Origin: CAZJUP01 sp964549275
Lineage (GTDB): Bacteria; Fidelibacterota; Marinisomatia; Marinisomatales; TCS55
Direction of reading: 5' to 3'
NCBI GenBank assembly: GCA_964549275.1
Contig: CAZJUP010000007.1
Span: forward strand, 40,564-104,563
Length of the DNA: 64,000 bases
The position numbers were made by a program, and so were the translations under genes. Shown here in pieces: positions 8,535-17,921 of this stretch; within the stretch, counting starts at the first letter, position 1, and each line of letters starts with the position of its first letter. The notes under the pieces were generated by a model. The model saw only the letters and a list, made by a program, of their open reading frames with translations. It did not search any database and was not told the origin of the DNA.

Positions 8535-9959
8535 CTAACTGTTTTGTTGTTCCATTTTTTGGACCGAAAGATAATTCGTGGTTCCTATTGCCCCCATAGG
8601 AACGCCACCTGTAATGACAAATTTTTCTCCAGAGGATAGCAGTCGATGTTCTTTTAAAATGTTTCTGCATAAATCCGGAATCTGGTCTAAATCTTCAAAG
8701 TTTGAAACCAAAAATGCTTTTACCCCCCACACAATGGACAGCTGGCGACAGGTCTCGTCTAAAGGTGTCAAGGCTAAAATTTCCGACGGGGGACGATACC
8801 GTGAAATCATTCTGGCTGTGCTGCCGCTATGTGTCATGGACAAAATATATCTAATGTTTAAATCTTCCGCCACTTGACACGTTGCATGGCTAATGGCGTC
8901 AGCAGTGTGCTTTTGCTGCCCTATTGAAAGGCTTTGGCTTGATTTTGCGAGAGACTGTTCTGTTTCTAAAATTACCTTTTTTAATACACGGACAACTTCC
9001 TCTGGATATCTCCCGGCAGCGGTTTCTCCTGTAACCAATAAAGCATCTGCGCCATCATAAATTGCATTGGCAATATCACTTACTTCAGCGCGAGTTGGCG
9101 TCGGGTTGTCCACCATGGATTCAAGCATCTGTGTTGCAATGACAACAGGTTTCCCCATTTTGTGTGCAGTTTTTATAATATTCTTTTGAGCGGATGGTAC
9201 TTTTTCTGAAGGGATTTCTACACCAAGGTCTCCGCGTGCAACCATGACAGCATCGAAAGTTTCAATAATCGATTCGGCATCTTCCAGCGCTTCCCACTTT
9301 TCTATTTTTGCCATAACTGGTACTGTTTTTCCTACAGATGCCATAAGGGTATCAACTTCTTTTCGATCCTCAGCTGAACGAACAAAAGAAAGTGCAATCC
9401 AGTCTGCGCCACCTTCAAGAGCAATTTTTAAATCGACCTTATCTTGTTCTGTAAGGGTTGGAACATCAAGGGTAATACCGGGGAAATTTACCCCTTTCCT
9501 ATTTTTTACCTCGCCACCAAACAACACGGAACATTTGATGGTATTTTCTGAAACCGCTTTGACAACTTCCAACACAACTCGCCCATCATTGATAAGTATT
9601 TGTGCACCTTCATTAACCGAGGTAAATGCAAAACCACTAGAGACACAAATGTGGTTTTGATCTGCTGGTTTCTCGTTTGTTATAAAAACTGTGTCCCCCT
9701 CTTTTAACATCAAGTTTGGAACAACATCCTTTATTCTTATTTTTGGACCAGCTAAATCTGCCAAAATACAGGGTCGGCAACCATCTGGGGTAAGGGACTC
9801 TCGAATAAGCTTAAAAGCGGCGCGCTTAGAGGATTCATCACCGTGTGATAAGTTTACTCGAAAAGCATTTACACCAATATTTACCATGGATTTAAGTGTT
9901 GAAGTTTCTGCACACGCCGGTCCTATTGTTGCTAAAATTTTTGTTCTGTTTTGTATCAT
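8535..9959 (-). CDS. pyk: Pyruvate kinase
   Basis: 474 aa, standard length. The N-terminus RTKILATIGPACAETSTLKS and FRVNLSHGD carry the ADP/PEP-binding residues. The active-site segment MAKIEKWEALEDAE is followed by AVMVARGDLGVEIP and the PK signature around IATQMLESMVDNPTPTRAE, then GADALLVTGETAAGRYPEE. The C-terminal allosteric domain is complete. It makes pyruvate and ATP from phosphoenolpyruvate, feeding the two PFOR systems encoded later in the window. It sits 16 nt after apaG and 42 nt before the CoA-transferase, all on the minus strand. One small departure is LLVTGETA where many homologues have M-LSGETA. Confidence 0.96.
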   Translation of the reverse strand: MIQNRTKILATIGPACAETSTLKSMVNIGVNAFRVNLSHGDESSKRAAFKLIRESLTPDGCRPCILADLAGPKIRIKDVVPNLMLKEGDTVFITNEKPADQNHICVSSGFAFTSVNEGAQILINDGRVVLEVVKAVSENTIKCSVLFGGEVKNRKGVNFPGITLDVPTLTEQDKVDLKIALEGGADWIALSFVRSAEDRKEVDTLMASVGKTVPVMAKIEKWEALEDAESIIETFDAVMVARGDLGVEIPSEKVPSAQKNIIKTAHKMGKPVVIATQMLESMVDNPTPTRAEVSDIANAIYDGADALLVTGETAAGRYPEEVVRVLKKVILETEQSLAKSSQSLSIGQQKHTADAISHATCQVAEDLNIRYILSMTHSGSTARMISRYRPPSEILALTPLDETCRQLSIVWGVKAFLVSNFEDLDQIPDLCRNILKEHRLLSSGEKFVITGGVPMGAIGTTNYLSVQKMEQQNS

Positions 9960-9975
9960 TTGAATTTTTTGCTGG

Positions 9976-10359
9976 TTAGTTTACTGAAAAGGGGGCCGCA
10001 AGTTGAAATGGGTCGATTGGGGCATTAAAAATTTTTCCGTTATCATCAATCATTTCATAATGTCCCTGCATCACACCAAAAGCTGTTTGAAGCGGGCAAA
10101 AGCTTGTGTATTCAAAAGTCTCTCCTACTTTTATATGGGGTTGATGACCGACAACTCCAGGGCCTCGAACTTCTTCAATGTTCCCATTTCCATCCGTAAT
10201 GTGCCAATATCGGTTTAATAATTTAGTGCCGCATGTTCCATTGTTTTTTATTACAATATTATAAGAGAAAAAATAAATTGGACGCGACGGGTCACTTCGT
10301 TCCGGCACGTATTGAGGGCGAGAAACGATAACTATTGAGTCTGTTTTTGGTTCTGACAT
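9976..10359 (-). CDS. apaG: ApaG domain protein
   Basis: 127 aa from the ATG at 10359, which matches the family length of about 125; a longer reading to 10527 would overlap the divergent peptidase gene and adds no homologous sequence. The fold is an FN3-like beta sandwich, with family hallmarks YFFSYNIVIKNNG, LLNRYWHITDGNG, EEVRGPGVVGHQPHIKVGE and FEYTSFCPLQTAFGVMQGHY. ApaG in enterobacteria is linked to cobalt/magnesium homeostasis and to phosphatase-like binding; the biochemical role is not settled. Here it lies directly before pyk on the same strand. Confidence 0.93.
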   Translation of the reverse strand: MSEPKTDSIVIVSRPQYVPERSDPSRPIYFFSYNIVIKNNGTCGTKLLNRYWHITDGNGNIEEVRGPGVVGHQPHIKVGETFEYTSFCPLQTAFGVMQGHYEMIDDNGKIFNAPIDPFQLAAPFSVN

Positions 10360-10453
10360 CTGTTTTAAAAGACGGTAAATTACAAAGCTCCTTTTACGAG
10401 GAACACGTGAATTCTGACAAATTTTTACCAATACAATATTGTTTGGAGAAACC

Positions 10454-12247
10454 ATGAAAACCACAACCATATTATCTACTGTTTTGATATTAATTTCCTG
10501 CGTGGGAAGCCTTCCCACAATAAACAAATTTCAAAATAATCCTGAAATTTCAATTGAAGAGCTTTCAGCGCACATTCAATTTTTAGCCTCGGATAGTTTA
10601 AAGGGGCGGTTTCCTGGAACACCCGAATCTGAAATAGCTGCGAAATATATTACAGATCAAATGAAACAAGTTGGCATCCTTCCAGCTGGAGAAGAAAATT
10701 ATCGTCAGTATTTTGATTTTGTTTCCAATCTTGAAATAGGAGAAAAAAATACACTGTACACCAAAAACAGATCTTTTTCTGTATCGAGCGACTATATGCC
10801 CCTGGGGTTTTCTGGTACAGGATTCTATAGCGGAGGAGTTGCCTTTGTAGGATATGGGTTTTCCATCAATGATTCAATTCAATGGAATGATTACGCAAAC
10901 ATTGAGATGAAAAACAAATGGGCGTTGATTCTTAGGGGAGGACCCGAAAGAGACAATCCCCATTCCGATTTCGAGAAGCATATACCGCTTCGAAAAAAAG
11001 TTCTTACAGCAAAAGATAATGGCGCCTTAGGTGTTTTGTTTGTTTCTCCAATCGACCCAGAAGAAAAGGATGAACTGATTCGCCTTCGATACGACCAGAG
11101 TTTTTCCGGAGCCGGTATTCCCGCAATTCACATTTCTCAAGCGACAGCAAACGCTTTGCTTTCCGAAAAGAACATTAAACTTGAGGTACTTCAGAAAAAA
11201 CTTGAATCATCCAGAGCTTCTGAAAGTTTTTTACTGCCGGAAACAGAGATATCTGCAACTGTTTCACTAAAAAAGAAGACAAATAGTGTACCAAATATTT
11301 TAGGTATAATTCCAGGAAATCACCCGAAACTAAAAAACGAATATATTGTCTTGGGCGCCCATTTTGACCATTTGGGTTTTGGCGGTGAAGGAAGCGGATC
11401 TCTCAAGCCAGATACAGTTGCTGTACACAACGGTGCTGACGATAACGCGTCTGGTACAGCAGGGCTTTTAGAGGTTGGAGAACGGTTGGCAGCAAACAAA
11501 CACCTCTTAAAGCGATCTGTCCTTTTAATGGCCTACAATGCTGAAGAGGAGGGTCTTTTAGGTTCAAAATATTTTACAAAAAATCCCACAATAGCCTTGG
11601 GTTCTGTCGCTGCAATGATAAACATGGACATGATTGGCCGTATGTCAGAGAACAAGGTGACTATCGGGGGAACGGGAACCGCACCCAACTTTGAGACGCT
11701 CTTAAACAACGTTAATAAAGATCACAATCTGGTTCTAAAAATGAGCCCTGAGGGATATGGACCCAGTGACCACGCCAGTTTTTATGTGAACGATATTCCC
11801 GTTCTGTTTTTCTTTACCGGAACCCACGACGATTACCACCGCCCGAGTGATGATTGGGAAAAAATAAATTTTGAGGGCGAAAAACAAATTTCAGAATTTA
11901 TTTATGAGACCACTGTGCGCCTCAGTGCGCTCGAAGAAAAACCAAAGTTTACAGAGGCGGGTCCAAAAAACCCTCAAGCATCACGCAGAAAATTTAAAGT
12001 AACCTTTGGGATTATTCCTTCTTATGGAAGCCAAGAAGAGGGAATGGAAATTGATGGCGCAAAAAAAGACGGCCCTGCCGCAAAAGCGGGGTTGAAAAAG
12101 GGAGATATCATCGTACAAATTGGTGGAAAAGAAATCAAAAACATATATGATTATATGTACCGCCTTGCGGAACTCAAGAAAGGACAGGTCGTAGCGGTAA
12201 AAATCAGACGGGGTGACCGCTTATTAGAATTGTCTATACAACTTTGA
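10454..12247 (+). CDS. M28-family zinc peptidase lipoprotein with PA insert and C-terminal PDZ domain
   Basis: 597 aa from the ATG at 10454, preceded by GGAGAAACC. The N-terminus is a lipoprotein signal with cysteine at residue 16 (LILISC). A protease-associated insert (about 115-260) precedes the M28 catalytic core. Zinc ligands are visible as GAHFDH (about 300), HNGADDNASG (about 325), the Glu pair in NAEEEGLLGS (about 362), NMDMIGR (about 396) and DDYHRPSDD (about 461). Residues about 515-597 form a PDZ domain (GPAAKAGLKKGDIIVQIGGK). Such enzymes are secreted aminopeptidases that release N-terminal residues, here tethered to a membrane. It is divergent from apaG with a 94-nt shared promoter region. 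Confidence 0.93.
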   Translation: MKTTTILSTVLILISCVGSLPTINKFQNNPEISIEELSAHIQFLASDSLKGRFPGTPESEIAAKYITDQMKQVGILPAGEENYRQYFDFVSNLEIGEKNTLYTKNRSFSVSSDYMPLGFSGTGFYSGGVAFVGYGFSINDSIQWNDYANIEMKNKWALILRGGPERDNPHSDFEKHIPLRKKVLTAKDNGALGVLFVSPIDPEEKDELIRLRYDQSFSGAGIPAIHISQATANALLSEKNIKLEVLQKKLESSRASESFLLPETEISATVSLKKKTNSVPNILGIIPGNHPKLKNEYIVLGAHFDHLGFGGEGSGSLKPDTVAVHNGADDNASGTAGLLEVGERLAANKHLLKRSVLLMAYNAEEEGLLGSKYFTKNPTIALGSVAAMINMDMIGRMSENKVTIGGTGTAPNFETLLNNVNKDHNLVLKMSPEGYGPSDHASFYVNDIPVLFFFTGTHDDYHRPSDDWEKINFEGEKQISEFIYETTVRLSALEEKPKFTEAGPKNPQASRRKFKVTFGIIPSYGSQEEGMEIDGAKKDGPAAKAGLKKGDIIVQIGGKEIKNIYDYMYRLAELKKGQVVAVKIRRGDRLLELSIQL

Positions 12248-12298
12248 TTGGCAGACTTTTTGTATAAATTGCTCAAAAGAGGCGAATGATAGTTATTT

Positions 12299-13111
12299 TT
12301 AGTTAGATACCTTTTCCATTATGTTGCTGCGCAATTCCAATATGACCCTGACATAGTTGTCAGAGTGATTATAGGCATAAATAGAGCGATAAACACTGGA
12401 GTCTTTTCTAAAGTTTTTATCTCCCTTTTTGTAGCCGTTTTTGAGCAAGTAATTTGCAACACTGCCTAAGACGTCCGGCCACTCAAGATGATGGCGGATA
12501 CCATCACCATCAAAATCCACAGCATAGTAGTTAAAGCTAGAGGGTATAAACTGTCCAAATCCAAACGCACCTGCATATGATCCTTTTATTGAAAACGGTT
12601 CAGACTTATTCGCATAACAAAGCTTTAAAAACTCACCCAGTTCTTTTGAGGCCCACCGTCTTTTGTTTGGCATAGTGTGAATTATAGAATATAATGCGTT
12701 AAACACGCTATAGTCTGCATGGTGGTTTCCATAATTGCTCTCTACCCCCACAATGCTGACCAAAACAAACGGATCTATTTCATATTGTCTTGATATAGAA
12801 TCAACAATAGAGCTGTGGGATTTATAAAAAGCCTTTCCGCCACTTATGCGTGATTGGGTTATAAAAATTTTACGGTATTCACGATAAGGTTTTTTCTCAT
12901 AGGCAAAATTAAATTTATCTGCAATTTTTTCGTAGAGGACAATGTCTTTATTATTAAAGACGTCTTTAATGTACTCTTCTGGAATCTCCGACCCTTTTAA
13001 GTACTCCATCGTTCGATCATAGGCGAGATCTCCATTTGTTGGGTGTGGACCGCAAACAATAAAGCCTTTTAACAGTCCTAATAAAACAATAAAATATTTT
13101 AATCGATCCAT
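12299..13111 (-). CDS. Lytic murein transglycosylase, MltB/SLT_2-like
   Basis: 270 aa from the ATG at 13111 (a TTG two codons upstream is possible). N-terminal hydrophobic stretch about 6-20 with a cysteine that could be a weak lipobox. The catalytic glutamate is Glu124 in SIVGVESNYGNHH, followed by RRWASKELGEFLKL and the conserved SYAGAFGFGQFIPSSFNYYA and DFDGDGIRHHLEW elements of the MltB family. These enzymes cleave the MurNAc-GlcNAc bond forming 1,6-anhydro ends. The gene overlaps the end of the TolB-like gene by 13 nt, so they form a translationally coupled pair. Confidence 0.88.
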   Translation of the reverse strand: MDRLKYFIVLLGLLKGFIVCGPHPTNGDLAYDRTMEYLKGSEIPEEYIKDVFNNKDIVLYEKIADKFNFAYEKKPYREYRKIFITQSRISGGKAFYKSHSSIVDSISRQYEIDPFVLVSIVGVESNYGNHHADYSVFNALYSIIHTMPNKRRWASKELGEFLKLCYANKSEPFSIKGSYAGAFGFGQFIPSSFNYYAVDFDGDGIRHHLEWPDVLGSVANYLLKNGYKKGDKNFRKDSSVYRSIYAYNHSDNYVRVILELRSNIMEKVSN

Positions 13112-14193
13112 TCGCAAATAAAAATATTTGTATCACCCTGTTTTGCCTGGTTTCTATTGGAGCCAAACACAAAATATTTACCATTCGGACTAAACATGGG
13201 AAACCCGTCAAAACCATCAAATGTTGTAATCCGTTCTAGGTTTGTTCCATCCAAATTTACCGCCCACAGATCAAAATTTCTTCCCTTTGGATCAGCCATG
13301 TTCGAACAAAATATAATTCGGTCATCATTAGGAAAAAAGAATGGTGCAAAGTTCGCTGCTTCATTATGGGTGATCTGGGTTTTGTTCGTTCCATCCGAGT
13401 TCATAACCCTTACTTGTAGGTTCATGGGGCGAATAGCATTGTCTGCAAGCAGTTGTTTATAGTCCGCAATTTCTTCGGCAGATTCCGGATAATAAGCCCT
13501 CCAAACAATTTTGGAACCATCATGGCTAAAGAAAGGGCCCCCATCATATCCTAGTTTATCTGTAAGCTGTTTTTTCCCTGAACCATCCGGATTCATTGTC
13601 CACACTTCCAAATCTCCACTGGAAATCGATGTATACACTATTTTTTTTCCATCTTCTGAATATGTTGCCTCTGCGTCGTATCCTGCTTCTTCCGTGAGGC
13701 GCTCAATATCCCCTCCGTCATTGTTTGCTCTGAAAATATCATAGCCCTCATGAAGCTTCCAAACATATCCTTTGCTAAAATCAGGTGGCGGTGGACACTC
13801 TTTTCCCGCAAGATGTGTTGATGCATAAACAATTTTTTGGTTGTGAGGATATTCAAAATAAGCACACGTTGTTACGCCTTCTCCCGTAGAAACCATTTTC
13901 ACGTCTCCCGTAACAAGATCTAAGATATATATTTGGTCGCAGAGATCATCTCCGTCATGAGCTTGAAAAATCAGTTTTTTGCTGTCAGAACTAAAATATG
14001 CTTCTGCATTCTCTCCGCTAAATGTCAGTTGTCGAAGGTTTTTAAAATGACGTTCTCCTTCCAAAATAAATGTGTTTGCAGAGCCGTCTGTTATATCAAT
14101 AGCCTCTTGATCTGCCGACGTACGCATAAAAAGAAGAAATGTCCCCACAACAATGAGAACAGCCACATAGTGGATTGGTTTTGTTTTAGACAT
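13099..14193 (-). CDS. TolB-like beta-propeller (PD40 repeat) periplasmic protein
   Basis: 364 aa with an N-terminal membrane/signal segment (about 8-24). The rest is a series of WD40-like PD40 repeats with the pattern FSxDGKKIVYxSxxxGDxEVWxMNxDGSG (EATYSEDGKKIVYTSISSGD; FFSHDGSKIVWRA; FFFPNDDRIIFCSN; MFSPNGKYFVFGSN). True TolB works with Pal and TolQRA; this version lacks a recognisable TolB N-terminal domain, so I call it TolB-like only. An AAGGGG precedes the start ATG. Overlap with the transglycosylase gene suggests a cell-wall related role. Confidence 0.88.
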   Translation of the reverse strand: MSKTKPIHYVAVLIVVGTFLLFMRTSADQEAIDITDGSANTFILEGERHFKNLRQLTFSGENAEAYFSSDSKKLIFQAHDGDDLCDQIYILDLVTGDVKMVSTGEGVTTCAYFEYPHNQKIVYASTHLAGKECPPPPDFSKGYVWKLHEGYDIFRANNDGGDIERLTEEAGYDAEATYSEDGKKIVYTSISSGDLEVWTMNPDGSGKKQLTDKLGYDGGPFFSHDGSKIVWRAYYPESAEEIADYKQLLADNAIRPMNLQVRVMNSDGTNKTQITHNEAANFAPFFFPNDDRIIFCSNMADPKGRNFDLWAVNLDGTNLERITTFDGFDGFPMFSPNGKYFVFGSNRNQAKQGDTNIFICEWID

Positions 14194-14307
14194 TGATTTG
14201 TCCCCTTCAAATTAGGGGGGAATTTAGCAGTGTTTCTTATCAATTAAATATGATGAAGTTTGAAGTTTATTCGGTTATTTTCCAAACATCGATTTCATAA
14301 AAATCTT

Positions 14308-15168
14308 ATGATACAAACCTCTAGGATAATCGTTGTGTTTTCTGTTGCGCTGGTTGCGACAAGCCTTTCATCAATCTTCGCGCGAATGATGCCCCTCGTT
14401 TCTCCTGTAACCATCAGTTTCTGGCGGCTATTTGTTGGTGGGGGGTTTCTTTGGTTCTACAGTTTTTTTGTTCACCAGGGTGCTCTTAATAGAAAATATA
14501 GAACAAAAATGCGAATTTCGGGAATTTTTTTGGGATTGCACTTTATTTGTTTTTTCGCCGCATTAAAGTTTGCACCCATTGCCAACGTAACGCTTCTAAC
14601 CGCAACGGCACCAATATTTTCTGCACTTTTTGAAAGATGGTGGTTAAAGCGTTCTTTTGCCAAGCCCGTGATTTGTGGACTGTTCTTGGCTTTTTTAGGT
14701 ATTTTTCTAATTCAGTGGAGAAGTTTAATTTTTAATGATAAGAATCTGGTGGGAAATATTTTGGCAATTTTAGGTGCTGGTTTTTTATCGATTGTCTTTA
14801 TTCTATCTGAAAATATACGAAAAAACACTCCTTTGGTGATTTTTACACGTCACTTATATTTTACTTCGGCATTATTTCTTTTGGGGGTAGGGCTTTCTAT
14901 GAATTTGCCGATTTTTACAGTAGCTTCAGATAATTATATTTGGCTAATCCTTATGGGGGTTGTGCCTACACTTCTTGGCCATTCTCTTCTGTATTATACC
15001 CTGCGGCACTTTAGGCCAACGGTCGTGAGCACCATACCGCTCGGAGAACCAATTTTAGCTTCTTTCTTTGCTTTTTTGTTTTTTGGCGAGAGTATTCTGT
15101 TGGGTGTTACTATTGGTGGTGTTGTTACACTTTCAGGTATCTACATTATACTATCCAGAACCAACTAA
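14308..15168 (+). CDS. DMT-superfamily (EamA) transporter
   Basis: 286 aa from the ATG at 14308; an upstream TTG at 14260 would add 16 polar residues. Ten hydrophobic segments form two EamA repeats, with the conserved ISFWRLFVGGGFLWFYS region in the first and PTVVSTIPLGEPILASFFAF in the second. EamA proteins export or import metabolites such as amino acids or sugars; substrate unknown. The 3' end overlaps the convergent plsC by 18 nt. Confidence 0.9.
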   Translation: MIQTSRIIVVFSVALVATSLSSIFARMMPLVSPVTISFWRLFVGGGFLWFYSFFVHQGALNRKYRTKMRISGIFLGLHFICFFAALKFAPIANVTLLTATAPIFSALFERWWLKRSFAKPVICGLFLAFLGIFLIQWRSLIFNDKNLVGNILAILGAGFLSIVFILSENIRKNTPLVIFTRHLYFTSALFLLGVGLSMNLPIFTVASDNYIWLILMGVVPTLLGHSLLYYTLRHFRPTVVSTIPLGEPILASFFAFLFFGESILLGVTIGGVVTLSGIYIILSRTN

Positions 15169-15867
15169 TTCTTCTTCAATCTGTTTAACTCGCGTTTCGT
15201 TACTAAAAACCCCTCTATATTTTTTGGGGAGAAGAGCTGCAATTTGGCACATGACTTCGTATCCAATGTTTGAAATAGCTTCATCCTTATTCGCTCCCTG
15301 TTCTATGGCGAAAGGGCCAAAGGGTTTTCCTATTTTAACTGTTACTTTTGGACGAACACCTTTCAACCATTGGGTCCAAACATTTTCAAGGCCGGCAACA
15401 CCAATAGGCACAACAGACACATTCATCATCGTAGATAAATAAACAACCCCCTTTTTTGCGGGACGAAGAATGTTTGAGGTCGTTGTTCCTTCCGGAAAAA
15501 TTCCTAATATATCTTTATTCTTTAATACGCGCTTCGATGATTTTATGGTTGAGGGGGCAAATTGCGTCCTATTCGTCGGTATAAACCCATATAACCACAC
15601 AGCCCAATAATTGAACCAATCGATTGTTTGGTCGCTGGCGGCTAGAAAATTAATAGGTCGCATTGTGCTAAAAATAACAAACAGGGGATCAACAACGCTG
15701 AAATGATTTATTGCTAAAATATATGGGCCATTTTTCGGTAAGTGATGCCTGTTTTTTATTTTGGTTCTCGTTAGCAAACTTCCTAAAAACAAACTGACAT
15801 ATGTTGCTAGATAACGGATCCATCTTGGTCTGGGCCTGAAGTGATCAAGCTTTGTTCTGGCGCTCAT
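15151..15867 (-). CDS. plsC: 1-acyl-sn-glycerol-3-phosphate acyltransferase
   Basis: 238 aa. The acyltransferase signature HX4D is present as NHFSVVD (His55, Asp60), followed by NRTQF (block II region) and the glycerophosphate-binding motif FPEGTTT at 124-130, and VPIGVAGLEN. An N-terminal hydrophobic stretch (about 20-33) anchors it at the inner membrane. It transfers an acyl chain to lysophosphatidate, giving phosphatidate for phospholipid synthesis. It starts 8 nt after the M20 peptidase gene ends, on the same strand. Confidence 0.92.
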   Translation of the reverse strand: MSARTKLDHFRPRPRWIRYLATYVSLFLGSLLTRTKIKNRHHLPKNGPYILAINHFSVVDPLFVIFSTMRPINFLAASDQTIDWFNYWAVWLYGFIPTNRTQFAPSTIKSSKRVLKNKDILGIFPEGTTTSNILRPAKKGVVYLSTMMNVSVVPIGVAGLENVWTQWLKGVRPKVTVKIGKPFGPFAIEQGANKDEAISNIGYEVMCQIAALLPKKYRGVFSNETRVKQIEEELVGSG

Positions 15868-15874
15868 TGGCTAA

Positions 15875-17275
15875 CTATTTTTGAAATTTTGTCAGTATTA
15901 TACCAATACAAACACTGAGTTTTTTGGCAAAAGCTATGTGTAAAAACTCATTTGGACCGTGAGCATTTGATTCAGGCCCCAATACACCTGTTATTACAAA
16001 CTGTGCTTTAGGATATTTTTTACCCAACATAGACATAAAAGGAATAGTGCCTCCTTCACCCATAGCTAATGCCGGTTTATCAAAAACAGTTTTTGATGCA
16101 TCTTGAATAGCATCTTCAAGCCATTTTGCTAGCCCCGGCGCATTCCATCCAGATGCTGGTTCTTCAAAGTCAATCGTAATCTTTGCATTATAAGGCGGAT
16201 CTTTAATTAAAGCAGTTTTTAGTGCTTCCTGTGCTTTCAAGCTGTCGAGTCCCGGCGGAATTCGCATTGATAGCTTTAGGGCTGTATAAGGCCTCAGGAC
16301 GTTTCCCCCGTCTTTAATTGCGGGAATTCCATCCATACCCACTACTGATAGGGCCGGTTTCCATGTTCTACGTAAAGTACCATCAAGAGAGTCGTCCGTC
16401 GACGGGCACATCCCCTGAACCCAAGGCATTGATTCTGTTTTTTCTCCAAGAGTATTAACCATTTTTTTTGCTTCTGCTATTCGACGATCCGGGATTTTCA
16501 CATGTAATTCCTTTAGGGTTATTTCACCGGTGTTCTCGTTTTCCACTCTTGATATCAACTGTTTAATAATCCTAAACGAAGAGGGAACAAGCCCGCTTGC
16601 TGCCCCCGAATGCACACCTTCTTTTAAAACATCAACCCGTAAGGTACATCCAACCAACCCACGCAAGGAAACGGTTGTCCAAAACTGGTCATAATTACCT
16701 GCTCCTGAATCCAGGCAAAAGACTAAGTCCACTTTCCCTATAATATCTTCATATTTATCGATGTAATAAGGCAGATCGGGTGAACCGCTTTCTTCACAAA
16801 ATTCAATAAGAATTACAATTCTCGGTAGGTTTTCGTTTTGCTCCTTCAAGGCTTTTATTGCCCCTAGAGACGCGAAAAGGGCATACCCGTCGTCGGCTCC
16901 ACCCCTACCATACAATTTTTCACCCTCAATAACCGGCGTCCACGGACCAAATCCCTTTCTCCATCCTTCCATTTCCGGCTGCTTATCCAGATGTCCATAC
17001 ATAAGGACACTTCCTTCCCGCTCGCCGGGAATTTCTAATAATAAAAGTGGTGTCCGCCCCTCATCTTTCTTTATATAAATCGTACTGCCGGGTGGTTTAT
17101 GGGTATTTATCCAATCTTTTGCCATATTCAATGCCATATTCATGTGCCCGGACTCCTCCCATAAAGGATCAAATGCCGGTGATTTATTGGGAATTTTTAT
17201 GTAGTCAATAAGGGTGGGGACAATTTCCTTATCCCAAAACAATTCAAGGCTGGTTTGAAGTTTTTTTACATTCAT
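15875..17275 (-). CDS. M20-family metallopeptidase (dipeptidase-like)
   Basis: 466 aa. The di-metal site is intact: VLMYGHLDKQPE (first His and Asp), YGRGGADDGY (bridging Asp), IEFCEESGSPDLP (catalytic Glu pair), FCLDSGAG (Asp) and the C-terminal ESNAHGPNEFL (His). The insertion domain (about 205-370) is the usual dimerisation domain with the VHSGAASG histidine. Length and the SPDLPYY pattern resemble cytosolic dipeptidases of the CNDP type. It degrades dipeptides, probably in the cytoplasm since there is no signal peptide. Confidence 0.92.
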   Translation of the reverse strand: MNVKKLQTSLELFWDKEIVPTLIDYIKIPNKSPAFDPLWEESGHMNMALNMAKDWINTHKPPGSTIYIKKDEGRTPLLLLEIPGEREGSVLMYGHLDKQPEMEGWRKGFGPWTPVIEGEKLYGRGGADDGYALFASLGAIKALKEQNENLPRIVILIEFCEESGSPDLPYYIDKYEDIIGKVDLVFCLDSGAGNYDQFWTTVSLRGLVGCTLRVDVLKEGVHSGAASGLVPSSFRIIKQLISRVENENTGEITLKELHVKIPDRRIAEAKKMVNTLGEKTESMPWVQGMCPSTDDSLDGTLRRTWKPALSVVGMDGIPAIKDGGNVLRPYTALKLSMRIPPGLDSLKAQEALKTALIKDPPYNAKITIDFEEPASGWNAPGLAKWLEDAIQDASKTVFDKPALAMGEGGTIPFMSMLGKKYPKAQFVITGVLGPESNAHGPNEFLHIAFAKKLSVCIGIILTKFQK

Positions 17276-17342
17276 GTAGAATCTCTAAGGTTGGGTAAAA
17301 CAGCCCGTGAGTTTAAAAAAAGATTGGGTAATAGTTATAAAT

Positions 17343-17372
17343 AAAAAGGGGATCCAAAAGGATCCCCTTTTT
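17343..17372 (-). terminator. Intrinsic terminator downstream of ssb
   Basis: Perfect 13-bp stem AAAAAGGGGATCC / GGATCCCCTTTTT with a 4-nt AAAA loop. It has T-runs on both strands and so could work in both directions. It lies between the end of ssb (17391) and the start of the M20 peptidase gene (17275), isolating ssb as its own unit. Confidence 0.9.
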
Positions 17373-17390
17373 CTATCTGACTTAAAAAGT

Positions 17391-17795
17391 CTAGAACGGC
17401 AAATCGTCCTCGTCGTCCCCAGAAGGAACCGATTCGGGTTGGCCGCCATTTCTATCCATTTTTCGGCCGAGCATGGTGAAGCTGTCAGCAACAACTTCTG
17501 TGGTATACCGCTTAATGCCATCCTTGTCTTCCCAATTGCGGGTTTGGAGTTTACCCTCCATATAAACAAGCTGACCTTTTTTTAGCAGTTCACCTGCCAT
17601 TTCAGCTGATTTCCCGAACATAACGCAACGGTGCCATTCGGTTTTATCCTGAATATCACCATTGGCATCACGCCAAGATTCATTTGTTGCCAGATTAAGA
17701 TTCGCCACAGCAGCCCCTGATGGGGTATACCGGGTTTCCGGGTCGCCACCCAGGTGACCAACTAACACGACTTTATTTACGCTACCTTTTTGCAT
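17391..17795 (-). CDS. ssb: Single-stranded DNA-binding protein
   Basis: 134 aa. OB-fold with the SSB landmarks NKVVLVGHLGGDPETRYTPSG, ATNESWRDANGDIQDKTEWH, LLKKGQLVYMEGKLQTRNWEDK and YTTEVVAD, a short linker rich in Gly/Gln/Ser, and the acidic tail ending DDEDDLPF that docks replication and repair partners. The tail linker is short compared with E. coli SSB. A consensus-like promoter and an AGGAG ribosome site precede it. Confidence 0.97.
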   Translation of the reverse strand: MQKGSVNKVVLVGHLGGDPETRYTPSGAAVANLNLATNESWRDANGDIQDKTEWHRCVMFGKSAEMAGELLKKGQLVYMEGKLQTRNWEDKDGIKRYTTEVVADSFTMLGRKMDRNGGQPESVPSGDDEDDLPF

Positions 17796-17842
17796 GAGTT
17801 ACTCCTAACTTCTTTATTTACCGATTTAAACGCGTATGTTTT

Positions 17843-17872
17843 ATTGTACATATAATATTTGTTTCGTGTCAA
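17843..17872 (-). promoter_or_regulatory. Promoter of ssb (sigma70-type)
   Basis: On the minus strand TTGACA (17872-17867) and TACAAT (17848-17843) are separated by 18 nt. The ssb start codon follows about 48 nt downstream, with TTAGGAG just before it. This is a nearly consensus housekeeping promoter. Confidence 0.75.
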
Positions 17873-17921
17873 TAGTTTTTTTCCACACCATTGGGCTTTT
17901 AATTACAACAACGGTACAGAA

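Noticed and set aside
10399..10414. A third parS-like site (AACACGTGAATT) near the M28 peptidase
   Set aside because: Only the central CACGTG and a few flanking bases match; too far from consensus.
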